Shown: positions 18,742 to 27,692 of the stretch, in pieces
Layout: every line of letters begins with the position of its first letter
Numbering within the stretch: position 1 is the first letter of the stretch
Assembly (NCBI RefSeq): GCF_008087085.1
Contig: NZ_VIYJ01000006.1
Coordinates: 91,561-155,560, forward strand
Length of the DNA stretch: 64,000 nt
DNA from: Nocardioides rubriscoriae
Lineage (GTDB): Bacteria > Actinomycetota > Actinomycetes > Propionibacteriales > Nocardioidaceae
Direction: 5' to 3'
The notes under the pieces: model-generated
Told to the model about the DNA's origin: nothing
Database searches by the model: none
The model's input: only the letters and a program-made list of their open reading frames with translations
Made by a program: the position numbers and the translations under genes

Positions 18742-19587
18742 GTGCCAGCCAGCCGTCACGGGGTCCGCGTCCTCGGGACCCCTGACCTCGAGGCGTTCCT
18801 GCGCCTGGCCAACCGCGACCCGGTCGTCAACGTCTTCGCCCTCTACCGGGCCCGCACCACGAGCCTCGAGCCGCGCTGGCTCGGCGGTGAGATGTGGGGT
18901 CGCTTCGACGACGGCGAGCTGGTCGCCGCGTGCCACGTCGGTGCCAACCTGGTGCCGATCGAGGCCACGCCCGACGACGCGCGCGCCTTCGCCGAGCGGG
19001 CGCTGACCCGCAGCCGCACCGCGACCACCATCGTCGGCCCCCACGAGGCGGTGCGGACCTTCTGGAACGGTGTCGCCGGTAGCTGGGGGCGCCCCCGCGA
19101 GACCCGCTGGATGCAGCCGCACCTGGTCATCGACGGACCCCCGGCGGTCGAGCCCGACCCGTTCGTACGCCGTACCGAGCGCGCCGACATGGCCCTGCTC
19201 TACCCCGCCTGCGTCGCGATGTACACCGAGGAGGTCGGGGTCTCGCCCGAGGCCGGCGGCACCGGCGACCTCTACCGGGCCCGGGTCACCCAGCTGATGT
19301 CGCGCGGCTGGTCGTTCGCCCGCTTCGAGGGCGGCCGGCTGGTGTTCAAGGCCGAGGTCGCCTGCGCCACCGCCGACGCCGCGCAGATCCAGGGCGTGTG
19401 GGTCCCGCCCGAGCGGCGCGGCGAGGGCCTGGCCGTCGCGGGCATGGCCGCGGTGGTCAAGATGGTGCAGGCCGACATCGCCCCCGTCGTCTCCCTCTAC
19501 GTCAACGAGTGGAACCAGCCCGCGCGGCGGGCCTACGCCCGGGTCGGGTTCCGGGAGTCCGCGCGCTTCTCGACCGTCATGTTCTGA
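18742..19587 (+). CDS. DUF4081 + GNAT N-acetyltransferase
   Basis: This 281-residue protein has an N-terminal DUF4081-like part (about 1–135) and a C-terminal GNAT domain. The acetyl-CoA loop is visible as V-W-V-P-P-E-R-R-G-E-G-L-A at about residues 217–230, and the N-x-P-A-R-R-A-Y-x-R-V-G-F element is near the end. A gene of this family follows ispG in many actinobacteria, including Mycobacterium. The acetylated substrate is not known from sequence. Confidence 0.85.
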   Translation: MPASRHGVRVLGTPDLEAFLRLANRDPVVNVFALYRARTTSLEPRWLGGEMWGRFDDGELVAACHVGANLVPIEATPDDARAFAERALTRSRTATTIVGPHEAVRTFWNGVAGSWGRPRETRWMQPHLVIDGPPAVEPDPFVRRTERADMALLYPACVAMYTEEVGVSPEAGGTGDLYRARVTQLMSRGWSFARFEGGRLVFKAEVACATADAAQIQGVWVPPERRGEGLAVAGMAAVVKMVQADIAPVVSLYVNEWNQPARRAYARVGFRESARFSTVMF

Positions 19588-19603
19588 ATCCCGGGCCGAG
19601 CCC

Positions 19604-19615
19604 TACGATCGCCCG
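19604..19615 (+). promoter_or_regulatory. Leaderless promoter of the DoxX-like gene
   Basis: TACGAT at 19604–19609 ends 6 nt before the GTG at 19616. Confidence 0.45.
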
Positions 19616-19981
19616 GTGACCCTGCAGCGCAGCACCCGGTTCCTGGCCCTCGGCTTCCTCGGCAGCGGGGCCGTCCACCTCGCCCGGCCCGCGGTCTACG
19701 AGCCGATGATGCCGGCGTGGGTGCCGGCCCACCGCGAGGTCATCCTCGGCAGCGGCGTCGCCGAGATCGTCCTGGGGCTCGGGCTGCTCGCGCCCCCCAC
19801 CCGGCGGCTGGCCGGGTGGGGGAGCGTCGCGCTGCTGCTCGGGGTCTTCCCCGCCAACCTCAAGATGGCCGCCGACGCGATGGGCACCGACAACACCGCG
19901 CTCAAGGTCGGCACCGTCGCGCGGCTGCCCGGCCAGTGGCCGATGGTCAAGGCCGCGCTGGCCGCCACCCGCGGCGACTGA
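19616..19981 (+). CDS. DoxX-like small membrane protein
   Basis: This 121-residue protein has three to four hydrophobic segments (about 8–25, 40–60 and 68–88) and the G-x-x-H-L-A-R-P-x-x-Y/F-E-P-M-M-P entry typical of DoxX/DoxD-like proteins. The function of this subgroup is unknown. Its stop codon is formed inside the first unit of a 10-bp tandem repeat (19971–20020). Confidence 0.7.
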   Translation: MTLQRSTRFLALGFLGSGAVHLARPAVYEPMMPAWVPAHREVILGSGVAEIVLGLGLLAPPTRRLAGWGSVALLLGVFPANLKMAADAMGTDNTALKVGTVARLPGQWPMVKAALAATRGD

Positions 19982-20020
19982 CGGCGACTGACGGCGACTG
20001 ACGGCGACTGACGGCGACTG
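19971..20020. repeat. 10-bp tandem repeat over a stop codon
   Basis: There are five units of ACGGCGACTG (the first begins with G), in perfect register. The stop codon of the DoxX-like gene (19979–19981) spans the first junction, and each further unit carries another TGA. Because 10 is not a multiple of 3, the TGAs cover all three frames, so extra units cannot extend the protein far. Confidence 0.9.
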
Positions 20021-20030
20021 ACATGGCCCG

Positions 20031-21023
20031 TCAGTAGCCCGGCGTGCGGCGTACGGCGGACGCCCGCTCGCAGCTGCCCTGCGAGCAGCGCACGACGGCC
20101 CAGCGGCGGGTGCCGTAGGCGTCGAGCAGCAGGTGGGTGTCGTCCTCCCACGTGACGCCGCCGACGTGGCTCCCCACGGTGTACGACGCCAGGAGCCGGC
20201 CCTCGAGGGTGCGCTCCCACAGCCGGCCGGCGCCGAGCCCGTCGGTCAGCTTGTGCTGGGTCACGATCCGGTCGCCGTCGGGTGCGAACGCCCGCACCGC
20301 CTCGCGGCACGACGCCCAGAGCAGCTCGCGGGGCGAGCGCAGCTGGCTGACCTGGGAGCAGCCGCCGTCGTAGGGGTCCTTGTCGAAGGACGCGAGCCGG
20401 TTGCTGCTGATGTCGGCGGCGTAGACGATCCCGGAGTCGACCAGGGTGCGCCGGTTGGTGCGCACGTTCCACAGGTAGCCGCCGTCGGGCCCGCCGACGA
20501 CGACGCGGTCGCCCTCGGCGTCGAGTACCCGCGGGAAGCGGGCGAACAGGCCGTGCCGCACCAGGTCGCCGGTGCCGGCGACGTAGTAGTCGATCGCCGT
20601 GCGTCGCTGCAGGAAGGACGTGACCAGCACACCCCCGCCGTCACCCGACAGCGTCACCTGCTCGGGGAGCGGGCCCTCGACGATCGTGGCCGCGGGGCCG
20701 GTGCCGACGCGCGAGGTCGTCCAGGTGTCCCCGACCAGCGACACCACGACGTACCCGCCGCCGGAGCGGCCCAGGACCGACGCCGAGCGACCGGGCACGT
20801 CGACGCGTCGGTCGCCGTCGACGACCTCGCCGCCCGAGACGTACGGCGTGGCGGGGTCGGCCCCGCGGCTCAGCTGGGCCGGCTTGATCTCGACCGGGCC
20901 CGCGGCCGTGGCCGGCGACGCGAGCAGAGGTGCGGCCGCGAGCGCGGCGAGCGCGAGGGCGCCGACGGTGCGCAGGGTGCGCAGGGTGCGCAGGGGGCGC
21001 AGGGTGCGCAGGGTGGTGAGCAT
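20031..21023 (-). CDS. Secreted beta-propeller-like protein of unknown function
   Basis: This 330-residue protein has a signal peptide (cleavage probably after P-A-T-A-A-G near residue 42). The mature part is rich in short beta strands (V-V-V-S-L-V-G-D-x-W and similar), consistent with a WD40/TolB-like propeller, but no family motif is clear. Four Cys in the second half could form disulfides. The N-terminus, L-R-T-L-R-P-L-R-T-L-R-T-L-R-T, comes from a 9-bp tandem repeat (20968–21012). It is convergent with the DoxX-like gene and divergent from proS. The function is not recognised. Confidence 0.6.
   Translation of the reverse strand: MLTTLRTLRPLRTLRTLRTVGALALAALAAAPLLASPATAAGPVEIKPAQLSRGADPATPYVSGGEVVDGDRRVDVPGRSASVLGRSGGGYVVVSLVGDTWTTSRVGTGPAATIVEGPLPEQVTLSGDGGGVLVTSFLQRRTAIDYYVAGTGDLVRHGLFARFPRVLDAEGDRVVVGGPDGGYLWNVRTNRRTLVDSGIVYAADISSNRLASFDKDPYDGGCSQVSQLRSPRELLWASCREAVRAFAPDGDRIVTQHKLTDGLGAGRLWERTLEGRLLASYTVGSHVGGVTWEDDTHLLLDAYGTRRWAVVRCSQGSCERASAVRRTPGY
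20968..21012. repeat. 9-bp tandem repeat at a protein N-terminus
   Basis: There are five units of GTGCGCAGG (the fourth is GGGCGCAGG). On the minus strand they encode repeated Leu-Arg-Thr before the hydrophobic core of the signal peptide, giving an unusually basic, variable n-region. Confidence 0.85.
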
Positions 21024-21115
21024 GGGGGTTCCTCCCGAGTGACGGGCCGGCGGGTCGCCGGCTCGAACAGAAGACGCACGGGGTAACTGATTGGTTGCTC
21101 CGCACCGGCGAGCCG

Positions 21116-21127
21116 TAGCCTCACCCC
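21116..21127 (+). promoter_or_regulatory. Leaderless promoter of proS
   Basis: TAGCCT at 21116–21121 ends 6 nt before the ATG at 21128; TTGGTT at 21091 is a possible -35 at a long 19-bp spacing. The lack of a ribosome-binding site supports the first of the closely spaced ATGs as the start. Confidence 0.5.
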
Positions 21128-22897
21128 ATGATCATGCGGATGTCGACCCTGTTCGTGCGCACGCTGCGCGACGACCCCAACGACGCCGAGGTCCAGAGCC
21201 ACCGCTTCCTGGTCCGCGCCGGCTACATCCGCCGCGCGGCGCCGGGCATCTACTCCTGGCTGCCCCTGGGGCTGAAGGTGCTGCGGCGCGTCGAGGCCAT
21301 CATCCGCGAGGAGATGGACGCCATCGGCGCCCAGGAGCTGAGCTTCCCCGCGCTGCTGCCCCGCGAGCCCTACGAGGCGACCAACCGCTGGACCGAGTAC
21401 GGCGACGGCATCTTCCGTCTGCAGGACCGCAAGGGGGCCGATTACCTGCTGGGCCCCACCCACGAGGAGATGTTCACCCTCGTGGTCAAGGACCTCTACT
21501 CGTCCTACAAGGACCTGCCGCTGTCGATCTACCAGGTCCAGACGAAGTACCGCGACGAGGCCCGTCCCCGCGCCGGGCTGCTGCGCGGGCGCGAGTTCAT
21601 CATGAAGGACTCCTACTCCTTCGACGTCGACGACGCCGGGCTCGACGCCAGCTACCAGAAGCACCGCGACGCCTACATCCGGATCTTCGACCGGCTCGGC
21701 TTCGACTACGTCATCGTCAAGGCCACGTCGGGAGCCATGGGCGGCTCGCGGTCCGAGGAGTTCCTGGCCCGCTCGGCCGTCGGCGAGGACACCTACGTCC
21801 GCTGCACCCACTGCGACTACGCCGCCAACGTCGAGGCCGTCGAGGTGCGCGCCCCGCAGCCCGTGGCCTTCGACGACGCCCCCCAGGCGCACGCCGAGGC
21901 GACCCCCGCCACCCCCACCATCGACACGCTGGTCGACCACCTCAACGAGGCGTTCCCCCGCGCCGACCGTCCGTGGGCGGCCGGCGACACCCTCAAGAAC
22001 GTGCTCGTCATGCTCAAGCACCCCGACGGCACCCGCGAGCCCCTCGCCATCGGCCTGCCCGGCGACCGCGAGGTCGACCAGAAGCGGCTCGAGGGCCAGC
22101 TCGAGCCCATCGAGGTCGAGCCCATGGACGAGGCCGAGCTCGCCCGCCACCCCGCGCTGGTCAAGGGCTACATCGGGCCCGGCGTCCTGGGGGAGAAGAG
22201 CGCGTCCGAGATCCGCTACCTGGTCGACCCCCGGGTCGTCGAGGGCACCCGCTGGGTCACCGGTGCCGACGTCGAGGGCAGCCACGTCCTCGACCTCGTC
22301 GCGGGTCGCGACTTCACCCCCGACGGCACCATCGAGGCCGCCGAGGTCCGCGACGGCGACGCCTGCCCCAGCTGCGACGAGGGCACCCTCGAGACCGCCC
22401 GTGGCATCGAGATGGGTCACGTCTTCCAGCTCGGCCGCAAGTACGCCGACGCCCTCGACCTCCGGGTGCTCGACCCCCACGGCAAGCTCGTGACGGTCAC
22501 GATGGGCTCCTACGGCGTCGGCGTCAGCCGCGCCGTCGCCGCGATCGCCGAGGACACCCTCGACGACGTCGGGCTGTGCTGGCCCCGCAACGTCGCGCCC
22601 GCCGACGTGCACCTGGTGGCCGCCGGCAAGGAGGACGCCCTGTACGCCACGGCCGAGGAGATCGCCCGCGAGCTCGACGCCGCCGGCGTCCGGGTCCTCT
22701 ACGACGACCGCCGCGGCAAGACCAGCCCCGGCGTGAAGTTCAAGGACGCCGAGCTCATCGGCATCCCGACCATCGTCGTGGTCGGCAAGGGCTTCGCCGA
22801 CGGCACGATCGAGGTCAAGGACCGGCGTACCGGCGAGCGCGAGGACGTCGCCACCTCCGCGGTCGTCGACCACCTGGTCGCCCTGGTGAGGTCCTGA
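21128..22897 (+). CDS. proS: Prolyl-tRNA synthetase, bacterial type
   Basis: This 589-residue class II synthetase charges tRNA-Pro. Motif 2 lies in the [18 protein letters not shown] segment (about residues 139–157), after the G-P-T-H-E-E element. The editing insertion (INS) occupies about 220–400, which marks the bacterial type that removes Ala-tRNA-Pro. Motif 3 is G-S-Y-G-V-G-V-S-R near 460, followed by the anticodon-binding domain. The HAD hydrolase gene starts 1 nt after its stop. Position before rimP/nusA is conserved in actinobacteria. Confidence 0.96.
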   Translation: MIMRMSTLFVRTLRDDPNDAEVQSHRFLVRAGYIRRAAPGIYSWLPLGLKVLRRVEAIIREEMDAIGAQELSFPALLPREPYEATNRWTEYGDGIFRLQDRKGADYLLGPTHEEMFTLVVKDLYSSYKDLPLSIYQVQTKYRDEARPRAGLLRGREFIMKDSYSFDVDDAGLDASYQKHRDAYIRIFDRLGFDYVIVKATSGAMGGSRSEEFLARSAVGEDTYVRCTHCDYAANVEAVEVRAPQPVAFDDAPQAHAEATPATPTIDTLVDHLNEAFPRADRPWAAGDTLKNVLVMLKHPDGTREPLAIGLPGDREVDQKRLEGQLEPIEVEPMDEAELARHPALVKGYIGPGVLGEKSASEIRYLVDPRVVEGTRWVTGADVEGSHVLDLVAGRDFTPDGTIEAAEVRDGDACPSCDEGTLETARGIEMGHVFQLGRKYADALDLRVLDPHGKLVTVTMGSYGVGVSRAVAAIAEDTLDDVGLCWPRNVAPADVHLVAAGKEDALYATAEEIARELDAAGVRVLYDDRRGKTSPGVKFKDAELIGIPTIVVVGKGFADGTIEVKDRRTGEREDVATSAVVDHLVALVRS

Positions 22898-22898
22898 C

Positions 22899-23609
22899 GT
22901 GCCGGGTGGCGGTGTCGACGCCGTCATCTTCGACTGGGGCGGCACCCTCACCCAGTGGCACGACATCGACTTCCACGCCGAGTCGCTCGCGCTCGCGCAG
23001 GCCGTGACCGGCGTCGACCACGACGTCCACGTCTCCGCCGAGCGGCTGCACCGCGCCGGTGAGGTCGTCTGGGGGCGCAGCCGCGACCACCAGCAGAGCT
23101 CGACGGTGGCCGACCTGTTCACCGTGGCCGGCCTCGACCACGACCCCGACCTGCTCGAGGGCTACTACGCCTTCTGGGAGCCGCACACCCTCACCGACCC
23201 CGAGGTCGGGCCGCTGTGGGAGGCGCTGCGCGAGCGCGGCCTCAAGGTCGGCGTGCTGTCCAACACGATCTGGCCCCGCTCGGTGCACGAGGGCATCTTC
23301 GAGCGCGACGGGGTGCGCCACCTGATCGACGGCGACGTCTACTCCAGCGAGATCCCCTGGACCAAGCCGTCACCCCAGGCCTTCCGGGCCGCGATGGACG
23401 CCGTCGGCGCGACCGACCCGAGCCGTTGCGTCTACGTCGGGGACCGGCTCTTCGACGACGTGTGGGGTGCCCGCAACGCCGGCCTGCGCGCCGTCCACGT
23501 GCCCCACAGCGACATCCCGCCCAGCCAGGTGGGCCACACCGAGGGCGACCCCGACGCCGTCATCACCACGCTCGCCGAGATCGTCGACGTCGTCGACGCC
23601 TGGCGCTGA
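22899..23609 (+). CDS. HAD-superfamily hydrolase
   Basis: This 236-residue HAD phosphatase-like protein has motif I as F-D-W-G-G-T-L with nucleophile Asp at about residue 9; the usual second Asp is Gly here, a variant seen in other HAD families. Motif II is L-S-N-T, motif III the Lys of W-T-K-P-S-P, and motif IV G-D-R-L-F-D-D. An alpha-helical cap lies between motifs I and II. It starts one base after the proS stop and is therefore co-transcribed. The substrate is unknown. Confidence 0.83.
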   Translation: MPGGGVDAVIFDWGGTLTQWHDIDFHAESLALAQAVTGVDHDVHVSAERLHRAGEVVWGRSRDHQQSSTVADLFTVAGLDHDPDLLEGYYAFWEPHTLTDPEVGPLWEALRERGLKVGVLSNTIWPRSVHEGIFERDGVRHLIDGDVYSSEIPWTKPSPQAFRAAMDAVGATDPSRCVYVGDRLFDDVWGARNAGLRAVHVPHSDIPPSQVGHTEGDPDAVITTLAEIVDVVDAWR

Positions 23610-23630
23610 CGCCGCGGCCCACCGTCACCA

Positions 23631-23668
23631 CACGGTGGTCGAGGAGGTTGCGCCCCTCGACCACCGTG
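23631..23668. terminator. 14-bp perfect inverted repeat after the proS–HAD operon
   Basis: CACGGTGGTCGAGG (23631–23644) pairs with CCTCGACCACCGTG (23655–23668) over a 10-nt loop. It follows the HAD stop by 21 nt without a T-run. It shares the CCTCGACCACCGT core with the palindromes at 6244–6363, so it may belong to that dispersed family and also serve as a terminator. Confidence 0.55.
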
Positions 23669-23837
23669 GGGTGGCGGTCGGTGGTGGTCTCGTGACGGCT
23701 GCCCGGCCGATTGCGAGATCGTGCAGAGCACGAACGTGAAGGGCCCGGGGGGCTGGTGCGGGCGGGCCCCGACCCGCGACACTCCGCTCAGCCGGCACGG
23801 ACGACCGTCGCAGCCGGACGCTCGAAAGGAACCCCTC

Positions 23838-24785
23838 GTGCGCTCACCTCGCCACGTCACGCTCCGTCTCCTCGCGCTCGCTGCGGCCTCCGTCACCGCG
23901 GCGGCCTTCCTGCCGGCCCCGTCGGCCTCGGCGGCGATCCCCGTCGAGCGGCGCGCGAGCGTCGAGCAGGAGTGCTTCGAGCCCGGGCCCGACCTGGCCA
24001 CCTCGGCCCGCGGTGGCCAGGCGACCGACCACCGCGACATCACGCGCGCCGAGCAGCGGGCGATCGAGCGGCGTACCGACCGGATCCTGTCGCGCACCTC
24101 GGCGCGTCAGCGCCGTGCCGCGGTCGCCGCCCCGGTGCCCGTCTACGTCCACGTGATGGCGGCCAAGAACGGCGCCGGCGACGTCACCGACGCCCAGATC
24201 ACGCAGCAGATCGCGGTGCTCAACACCGACTTCGCCGGGCAGGAGTCGACGGCGGCCGCCAACACCGGGTTCACCTTCACCCTGGCCGGCACCGACCGGT
24301 TCTACAACGACACCTGGCACCGTGACGGGTCCAGCACGACCTACCGCAAGCGGACCCGTCAGGGGGGCGCCAACGCCCTCAACATCTGGCTCGTCGACTT
24401 CAACTACCTCGGCATCGCCACGTTCCCGTGGGACTACGCCAAGAACCCCGGCATCGACGGCATCCGCGTGCAGTACTCCTCGCTGCCGGGCGGGTCGATC
24501 GCCAACTACGACCTCGGCAAGACCGCCACCCACGAGGCCGGTCACTGGTTCGGGCTCTACCACACCTTCCAGGGCGGCTGCGTCGCCACCAACGACGAGG
24601 TGGGCGACACCCCGGCCCAGTCCAGTGCCACCAGCGGGTGCCCCGAGGGCCGCGACTCGTGCACGCTCCCGGGCCTCGACCCGATCCACAACTACATGGA
24701 CTACAGCTACGACGCCTGCTACGACCAGTTCACCCCCGGCCAGAGCACCCGCGCCAACCAGATGTTCGCCGCCTACCGCGCCTGA
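23838..24785 (+). CDS. Secreted M43-family (pappalysin-like) zinc metalloprotease
   Basis: This is a 315-residue exported protease. The GTG at 23838 is chosen because AAGGA lies 7 nt upstream and the signal peptide (R-S-P-R-H then an Ala/Leu core, ending P-S-A-S-A-A) begins there; an upstream ATG at 23721 would place 39 hydrophilic residues before it. The zinc site is H232-E233-x2-H236-x5-H242 in H-E-A-G-H-W-F-G-L-Y-H, and a Met-turn-like N-Y-M-D-Y-S follows. The propeptide region lies between the signal and about residue 95. Six Cys in the catalytic part suggest disulfides. It probably degrades external protein for nutrition. Confidence 0.88.
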   Translation: MRSPRHVTLRLLALAAASVTAAAFLPAPSASAAIPVERRASVEQECFEPGPDLATSARGGQATDHRDITRAEQRAIERRTDRILSRTSARQRRAAVAAPVPVYVHVMAAKNGAGDVTDAQITQQIAVLNTDFAGQESTAAANTGFTFTLAGTDRFYNDTWHRDGSSTTYRKRTRQGGANALNIWLVDFNYLGIATFPWDYAKNPGIDGIRVQYSSLPGGSIANYDLGKTATHEAGHWFGLYHTFQGGCVATNDEVGDTPAQSSATSGCPEGRDSCTLPGLDPIHNYMDYSYDACYDQFTPGQSTRANQMFAAYRA

Positions 24786-25136
24786 CCGGCGCCACCGACG
24801 CGACCCGCGCCGGCCGCGACCACGCCTCCCGGGGCGCGGTCGCGGCCGGTTCGCGTTGCGGCGGGGACCCGATCACGGACCGCTGCGGCCCGGTGCAGGT
24901 CCTTGCAGGATCTTGCAGGTTTCTGCATTGCAGACTTGTGATGGATTGGCTCGGTGTCCCCGGAGGGTCCCCTGTTGCAGACTTCTGCACGAAGGGATGT
25001 CCCCCCGGCCCACCCGGTTCCCTTCACCTGGCCTCTGTCCCAGGCCATCAGCGGTCCGCGTACTCGTCCCTCCGGGGAGCATCTCGGGAGTTCCCCGGAG
25101 GATGAGTTCGCGGACCGCTCTGTTTTTCTCCCGCCC
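24786..25136. other. Gene-free 351-bp convergent gap with phased TGCA motifs
   Basis: No gene was found. The left end holds a hairpin (24810–24849). The centre holds TGCA at 24894, 24904, 24914 and 24924, exactly 10 bp apart, with more at 24929, 24976 and 24986. The pair at 24976/24986 forms the palindrome TGCAGACTTCTGCA. One-turn phasing suggests a protein bound along one DNA face, yet the gap lies between two 3' ends, so it is not an ordinary promoter. From about 24995 to 25136 nothing clear is seen. Confidence 0.6.
24810..24849 (+). terminator. Hairpin after the M43 protease gene
   Basis: CCGGCCGCGACC (24810–24821) pairs perfectly with GGTCGCGGCCGG (24838–24849). It begins 24 nt after the stop codon. 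There is no T-run, as is common for actinobacterial terminators. Confidence 0.6.
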
Positions 25137-25556
25137 TCAGCGGCCCGGGAACGCCCGCGGGCTGCCGCCCAGGGCGAGCTCACGCACCGCCGAGTCGAGC
25201 ACCGCGTCGATCGCCCAGGTGCGCTGCGACCCGGTCGCGCTCGCGACCAGGAAGCCGTACGTCGCCCCGCACGCCTGCTCGACGGCCAGGGCGGCGGCCG
25301 ACAGGGAAGCAGTCTCGTCGGGCCGCACCGCGGGCAGGTCGTACGACGCCGCCGCGGCGACCGGCTCGCCGCCGGCCTCGCCGACCAGCTCGACGAGCTG
25401 GTCGCGCCGGTCGCGGTGGGTCGTGTAGGACTCGCGCAGGGCGTCGTAGAGCCGTGGTGCGCCGGACTGCGACGTCTGCGCCCCGACGTAGCCGACGACG
25501 AAGAGGGCCGCGTGCTCGGCGGCCAGGGTGGTCTGCAGTGCGTCGAGGTAGCTCAC
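25137..25556 (-). CDS. Ferritin-like DUF4439 protein
   Basis: This is a 139-residue all-helical protein of the DUF4439 ferritin-like group ([13 protein letters not shown] then H-R-D-R-R-D-Q-L near the first helices). Glu/His pairs that could bind metal are present, but the binding site is not proven. The GTG at 25556 overlaps the stop of the lipoprotein gene (GTGA), so the two are coupled. The pair upstream of rimP matches the ferritin-like/unknown gene pair next to rimP in Mycobacterium. A role in iron or redox handling is only inferred. Confidence 0.78.
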   Translation of the reverse strand: MSYLDALQTTLAAEHAALFVVGYVGAQTSQSGAPRLYDALRESYTTHRDRRDQLVELVGEAGGEPVAAAASYDLPAVRPDETASLSAAALAVEQACGATYGFLVASATGSQRTWAIDAVLDSAVRELALGGSPRAFPGR

Positions 25557-26071
25557 AGGGTGGTCCGCAGCTGGGCGACGGCCCCGGCCATCGACGCGAG
25601 GGTCTGGGCCAGCGCCCCGCTCCCGGCCGAGGTGGCGGCCTCGACGAGGGTGCGCTGCAGCCGCTCCTCGCGCCGACCCAGGCGCGCCAGGGCCTGCGCG
25701 GGGGACGCCGAAGGCCCGACCCCGTTCGTGCTGCGGGGCAGGTCGCCGAGCTCGCGGGCGTGCACGAGGTGCAGCCGCTCGAAGGGGCGCAACGTCGCTG
25801 CGACCTCCTGGTGCGCCCGGGCGTCGGCGCGGGCCGAGCGATGCGCCACCGCGAGCGCGGCCAGCACGGCGCCGACCAGGGCGGTGTCGTCGACGGCCGC
25901 GGGCTCGCCGTCGGCCGACGGGCTGCTGGTGGGGGTGATCGTCGGGTCGTCCGACGTGGGGTCGAGCGAGGACGCCGAGCACCCGGCCGCTGCGACGACC
26001 ACCGCGCCCACGGCGGCGCCGAGCACGACCCGTCGGCTCAGGGTCGGGGCGGTGGGCGGGGGCGACGGCAC
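25553..26071 (-). CDS. Tat-type lipoprotein of unknown function, partner of the ferritin-like protein
   Basis: This is a 172-residue protein taken to start at GTG 26071. It has a twin Arg (S-R-R-V-V-L-G) at residues 12–18, an Ala/Val core and a lipobox A-A-A-G-C with the lipidated Cys at 31. A Ser/Thr/Pro-rich linker follows, then helices rich in Ala, Arg and Leu. A TATCGT box ends 6 nt before this GTG, which supports a leaderless start; an ATG at 26152 would add 27 residues ahead of the signal. Divergent from rimP. Confidence 0.65.
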   Translation of the reverse strand: MPSPPPTAPTLSRRVVLGAAVGAVVVAAAGCSASSLDPTSDDPTITPTSSPSADGEPAAVDDTALVGAVLAALAVAHRSARADARAHQEVAATLRPFERLHLVHARELGDLPRSTNGVGPSASPAQALARLGRREERLQRTLVEAATSAGSGALAQTLASMAGAVAQLRTTL

Positions 26072-26083
26072 CGGGCGACGATA
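26072..26083 (-). promoter_or_regulatory. Leaderless promoter of the lipoprotein–ferritin-like pair
   Basis: On the minus strand TATCGT (26083–26078) ends 6 nt before the GTG at 26071. Confidence 0.45.
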
Positions 26084-26172
26084 TCCGGTCGGACCCGGTC
26101 GATGCCCTAGGGTGGGCAGGCACCACTGCACCACCACTGACACAGCTGACACAACTGCACAGGAGGTCGAGG

Positions 26173-26712
26173 ATGTCCGCCACCGAGGCGTTGACCAGCC
26201 GCATCCAGGCAGCGCTCACCGACCCCCTGGCCGAGCTCGGGCTCGACCTCGAGGCCGTCGAGGTGAGCGCCGCCGGCAAGCGGAGCGTCGTCCGCGTCGC
26301 CGTCGACCAGGACGGCGGCGTCACCATGGACGACGTGGCCGAGGCGACCCGCGTCGTCGGCGACGTGCTCGACACCGACCCGTCGGTGGCGATGGGGCAG
26401 CAGCCCTACACCCTCGAGGTCACCTCGCGTGGCGTCGACCGCCCGCTCACCCTGCCGCGCCACTGGCGGCGCAACGCCGACCGCCTGGTCAAGGTCACCC
26501 TCGGCGACGACACCACGCTGACCGGGCGCATCGGCGACAGCGACGACACCGGTGTCGAGGTCGACGTCGACGGCGCCGTGCGCCGCCTCGACTACGCCGA
26601 CGTGCGCAAGGCCCTGGTGCAGATCGAGTTCAACCGCAGGAACGCACCCGCAGAGCCAGCAGCGCTGGACGAAGAAGACGAGGCCGACGAGGCCGAAGGA
26701 GACGACGACTGA
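26173..26712 (+). CDS. rimP: Ribosome maturation factor RimP
   Basis: This 179-residue protein is needed for 30S subunit maturation. The N-terminal alpha/beta domain has the [17 protein letters not shown] start and the [11 protein letters not shown] pattern. The [14 protein letters not shown] motif lies at about residues 77–90, and the SH3-like C-terminal domain follows. A strong AGGAGG site precedes the ATG. The tail is very acidic (E/D-rich). Its stop overlaps the nusA ATG (TGATG). Confidence 0.95.
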   Translation: MSATEALTSRIQAALTDPLAELGLDLEAVEVSAAGKRSVVRVAVDQDGGVTMDDVAEATRVVGDVLDTDPSVAMGQQPYTLEVTSRGVDRPLTLPRHWRRNADRLVKVTLGDDTTLTGRIGDSDDTGVEVDVDGAVRRLDYADVRKALVQIEFNRRNAPAEPAALDEEDEADEAEGDDD

Positions 26713-27692
26713 TGGACATCGACCTCAACATCCTGCGACAGCTGGAGCGCGAGAAGGAGATCAAGTTCGACGTCCTCGTCGAGGCGATCGAGCAGGCCCT
26801 GCTGACGGCGTACCACAAGTCGCCCGGCGCGATCGACGACGCGCGCGTGACCCTCGACCGCAAGACCGGCCACGTGAGCGTGATGGCGGCCGAGGTCGAC
26901 GAGGACGGCGTCAAGATCGGCGAGTTCGACGACACCCCGGCCGGGTTCGGGCGGATCGCCGCGACGACGGCCAAGCAGATCATGATGCAGCGGCTGCGCG
27001 ACGCCGAGGACGAGATCAAGTACGGCGAGTTCTCCGGCAAGGAGGGCGACCTGATCTCGGGCATCATCCAGCAGGGCCGCAACCCCGACGACGTGCTGGT
27101 CGACCTCGGCAAGGTCGAGGGCCTGCTCCCGGTCAGCGAGCGCGTGCCGGGCGAGGACTACAGCCACGGCACCCGGATCCGGTGCCTGGTGCTGTCGGTC
27201 CGCAAGGGCATGCGCGGCCCGCAGATCACCTTGACCCGCTCACACCCCAACCTGGTCAAGAAGCTCTTCGCGCTCGAGGTCCCCGAGATCGCCTCCGGCG
27301 AGGTCGAGATCGCCGCGATCGCCCGCGAGGCCGGCCACCGCACCAAGATCGCGGTCAAGGCCACCGTGCCGGGCGTCAACCCCAAGGGCGCCTGCATCGG
27401 CCCGATGGGCCAGCGGGTGCGCGCCGTCATGCACGCGCTCAACGAGGAGAAGATCGACATCGTCGACTACTCCGACGACCCGGCCACGTTCGTCGCTCAC
27501 GCGCTGTCGCCCTCACAGGTCAAGAGCGTCGAGGTCGTCGACCTCGCCGCCCGCTCGGCCCGCGTCGTCGTGCCGTCGTTCCAGCTGTCGCTGGCGATCG
27601 GCAAGGAGGGCCAGAACGCCCGCCTCGCCGCCCGGCTGACCGGCTGGCGCATCGACATCCACGGCGACGAGGAGCAGGCCCCGCGCCGGTGA
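26712..27692 (+). CDS. nusA: Transcription termination/antitermination factor NusA
   Basis: This 326-residue protein is the short actinobacterial form. It has an N-terminal RNA polymerase-binding domain, an S1 domain (about 125–200) and two KH domains (about 205–325) with [14 protein letters not shown] and [15 protein letters not shown]. The ATG overlaps the rimP stop by one base. The hydrolase gene downstream starts with a GTGA overlap, which puts an unrelated enzyme inside the operon. Confidence 0.95.
   Translation: MDIDLNILRQLEREKEIKFDVLVEAIEQALLTAYHKSPGAIDDARVTLDRKTGHVSVMAAEVDEDGVKIGEFDDTPAGFGRIAATTAKQIMMQRLRDAEDEIKYGEFSGKEGDLISGIIQQGRNPDDVLVDLGKVEGLLPVSERVPGEDYSHGTRIRCLVLSVRKGMRGPQITLTRSHPNLVKKLFALEVPEIASGEVEIAAIAREAGHRTKIAVKATVPGVNPKGACIGPMGQRVRAVMHALNEEKIDIVDYSDDPATFVAHALSPSQVKSVEVVDLAARSARVVVPSFQLSLAIGKEGQNARLAARLTGWRIDIHGDEEQAPRR

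Noticed and set aside
23700..23837. Region upstream of the M43 protease considered as a riboswitch
   Set aside because: No conserved riboswitch core was recognised; only a ribosome-binding site and two TGCA/TGCG motifs are visible.
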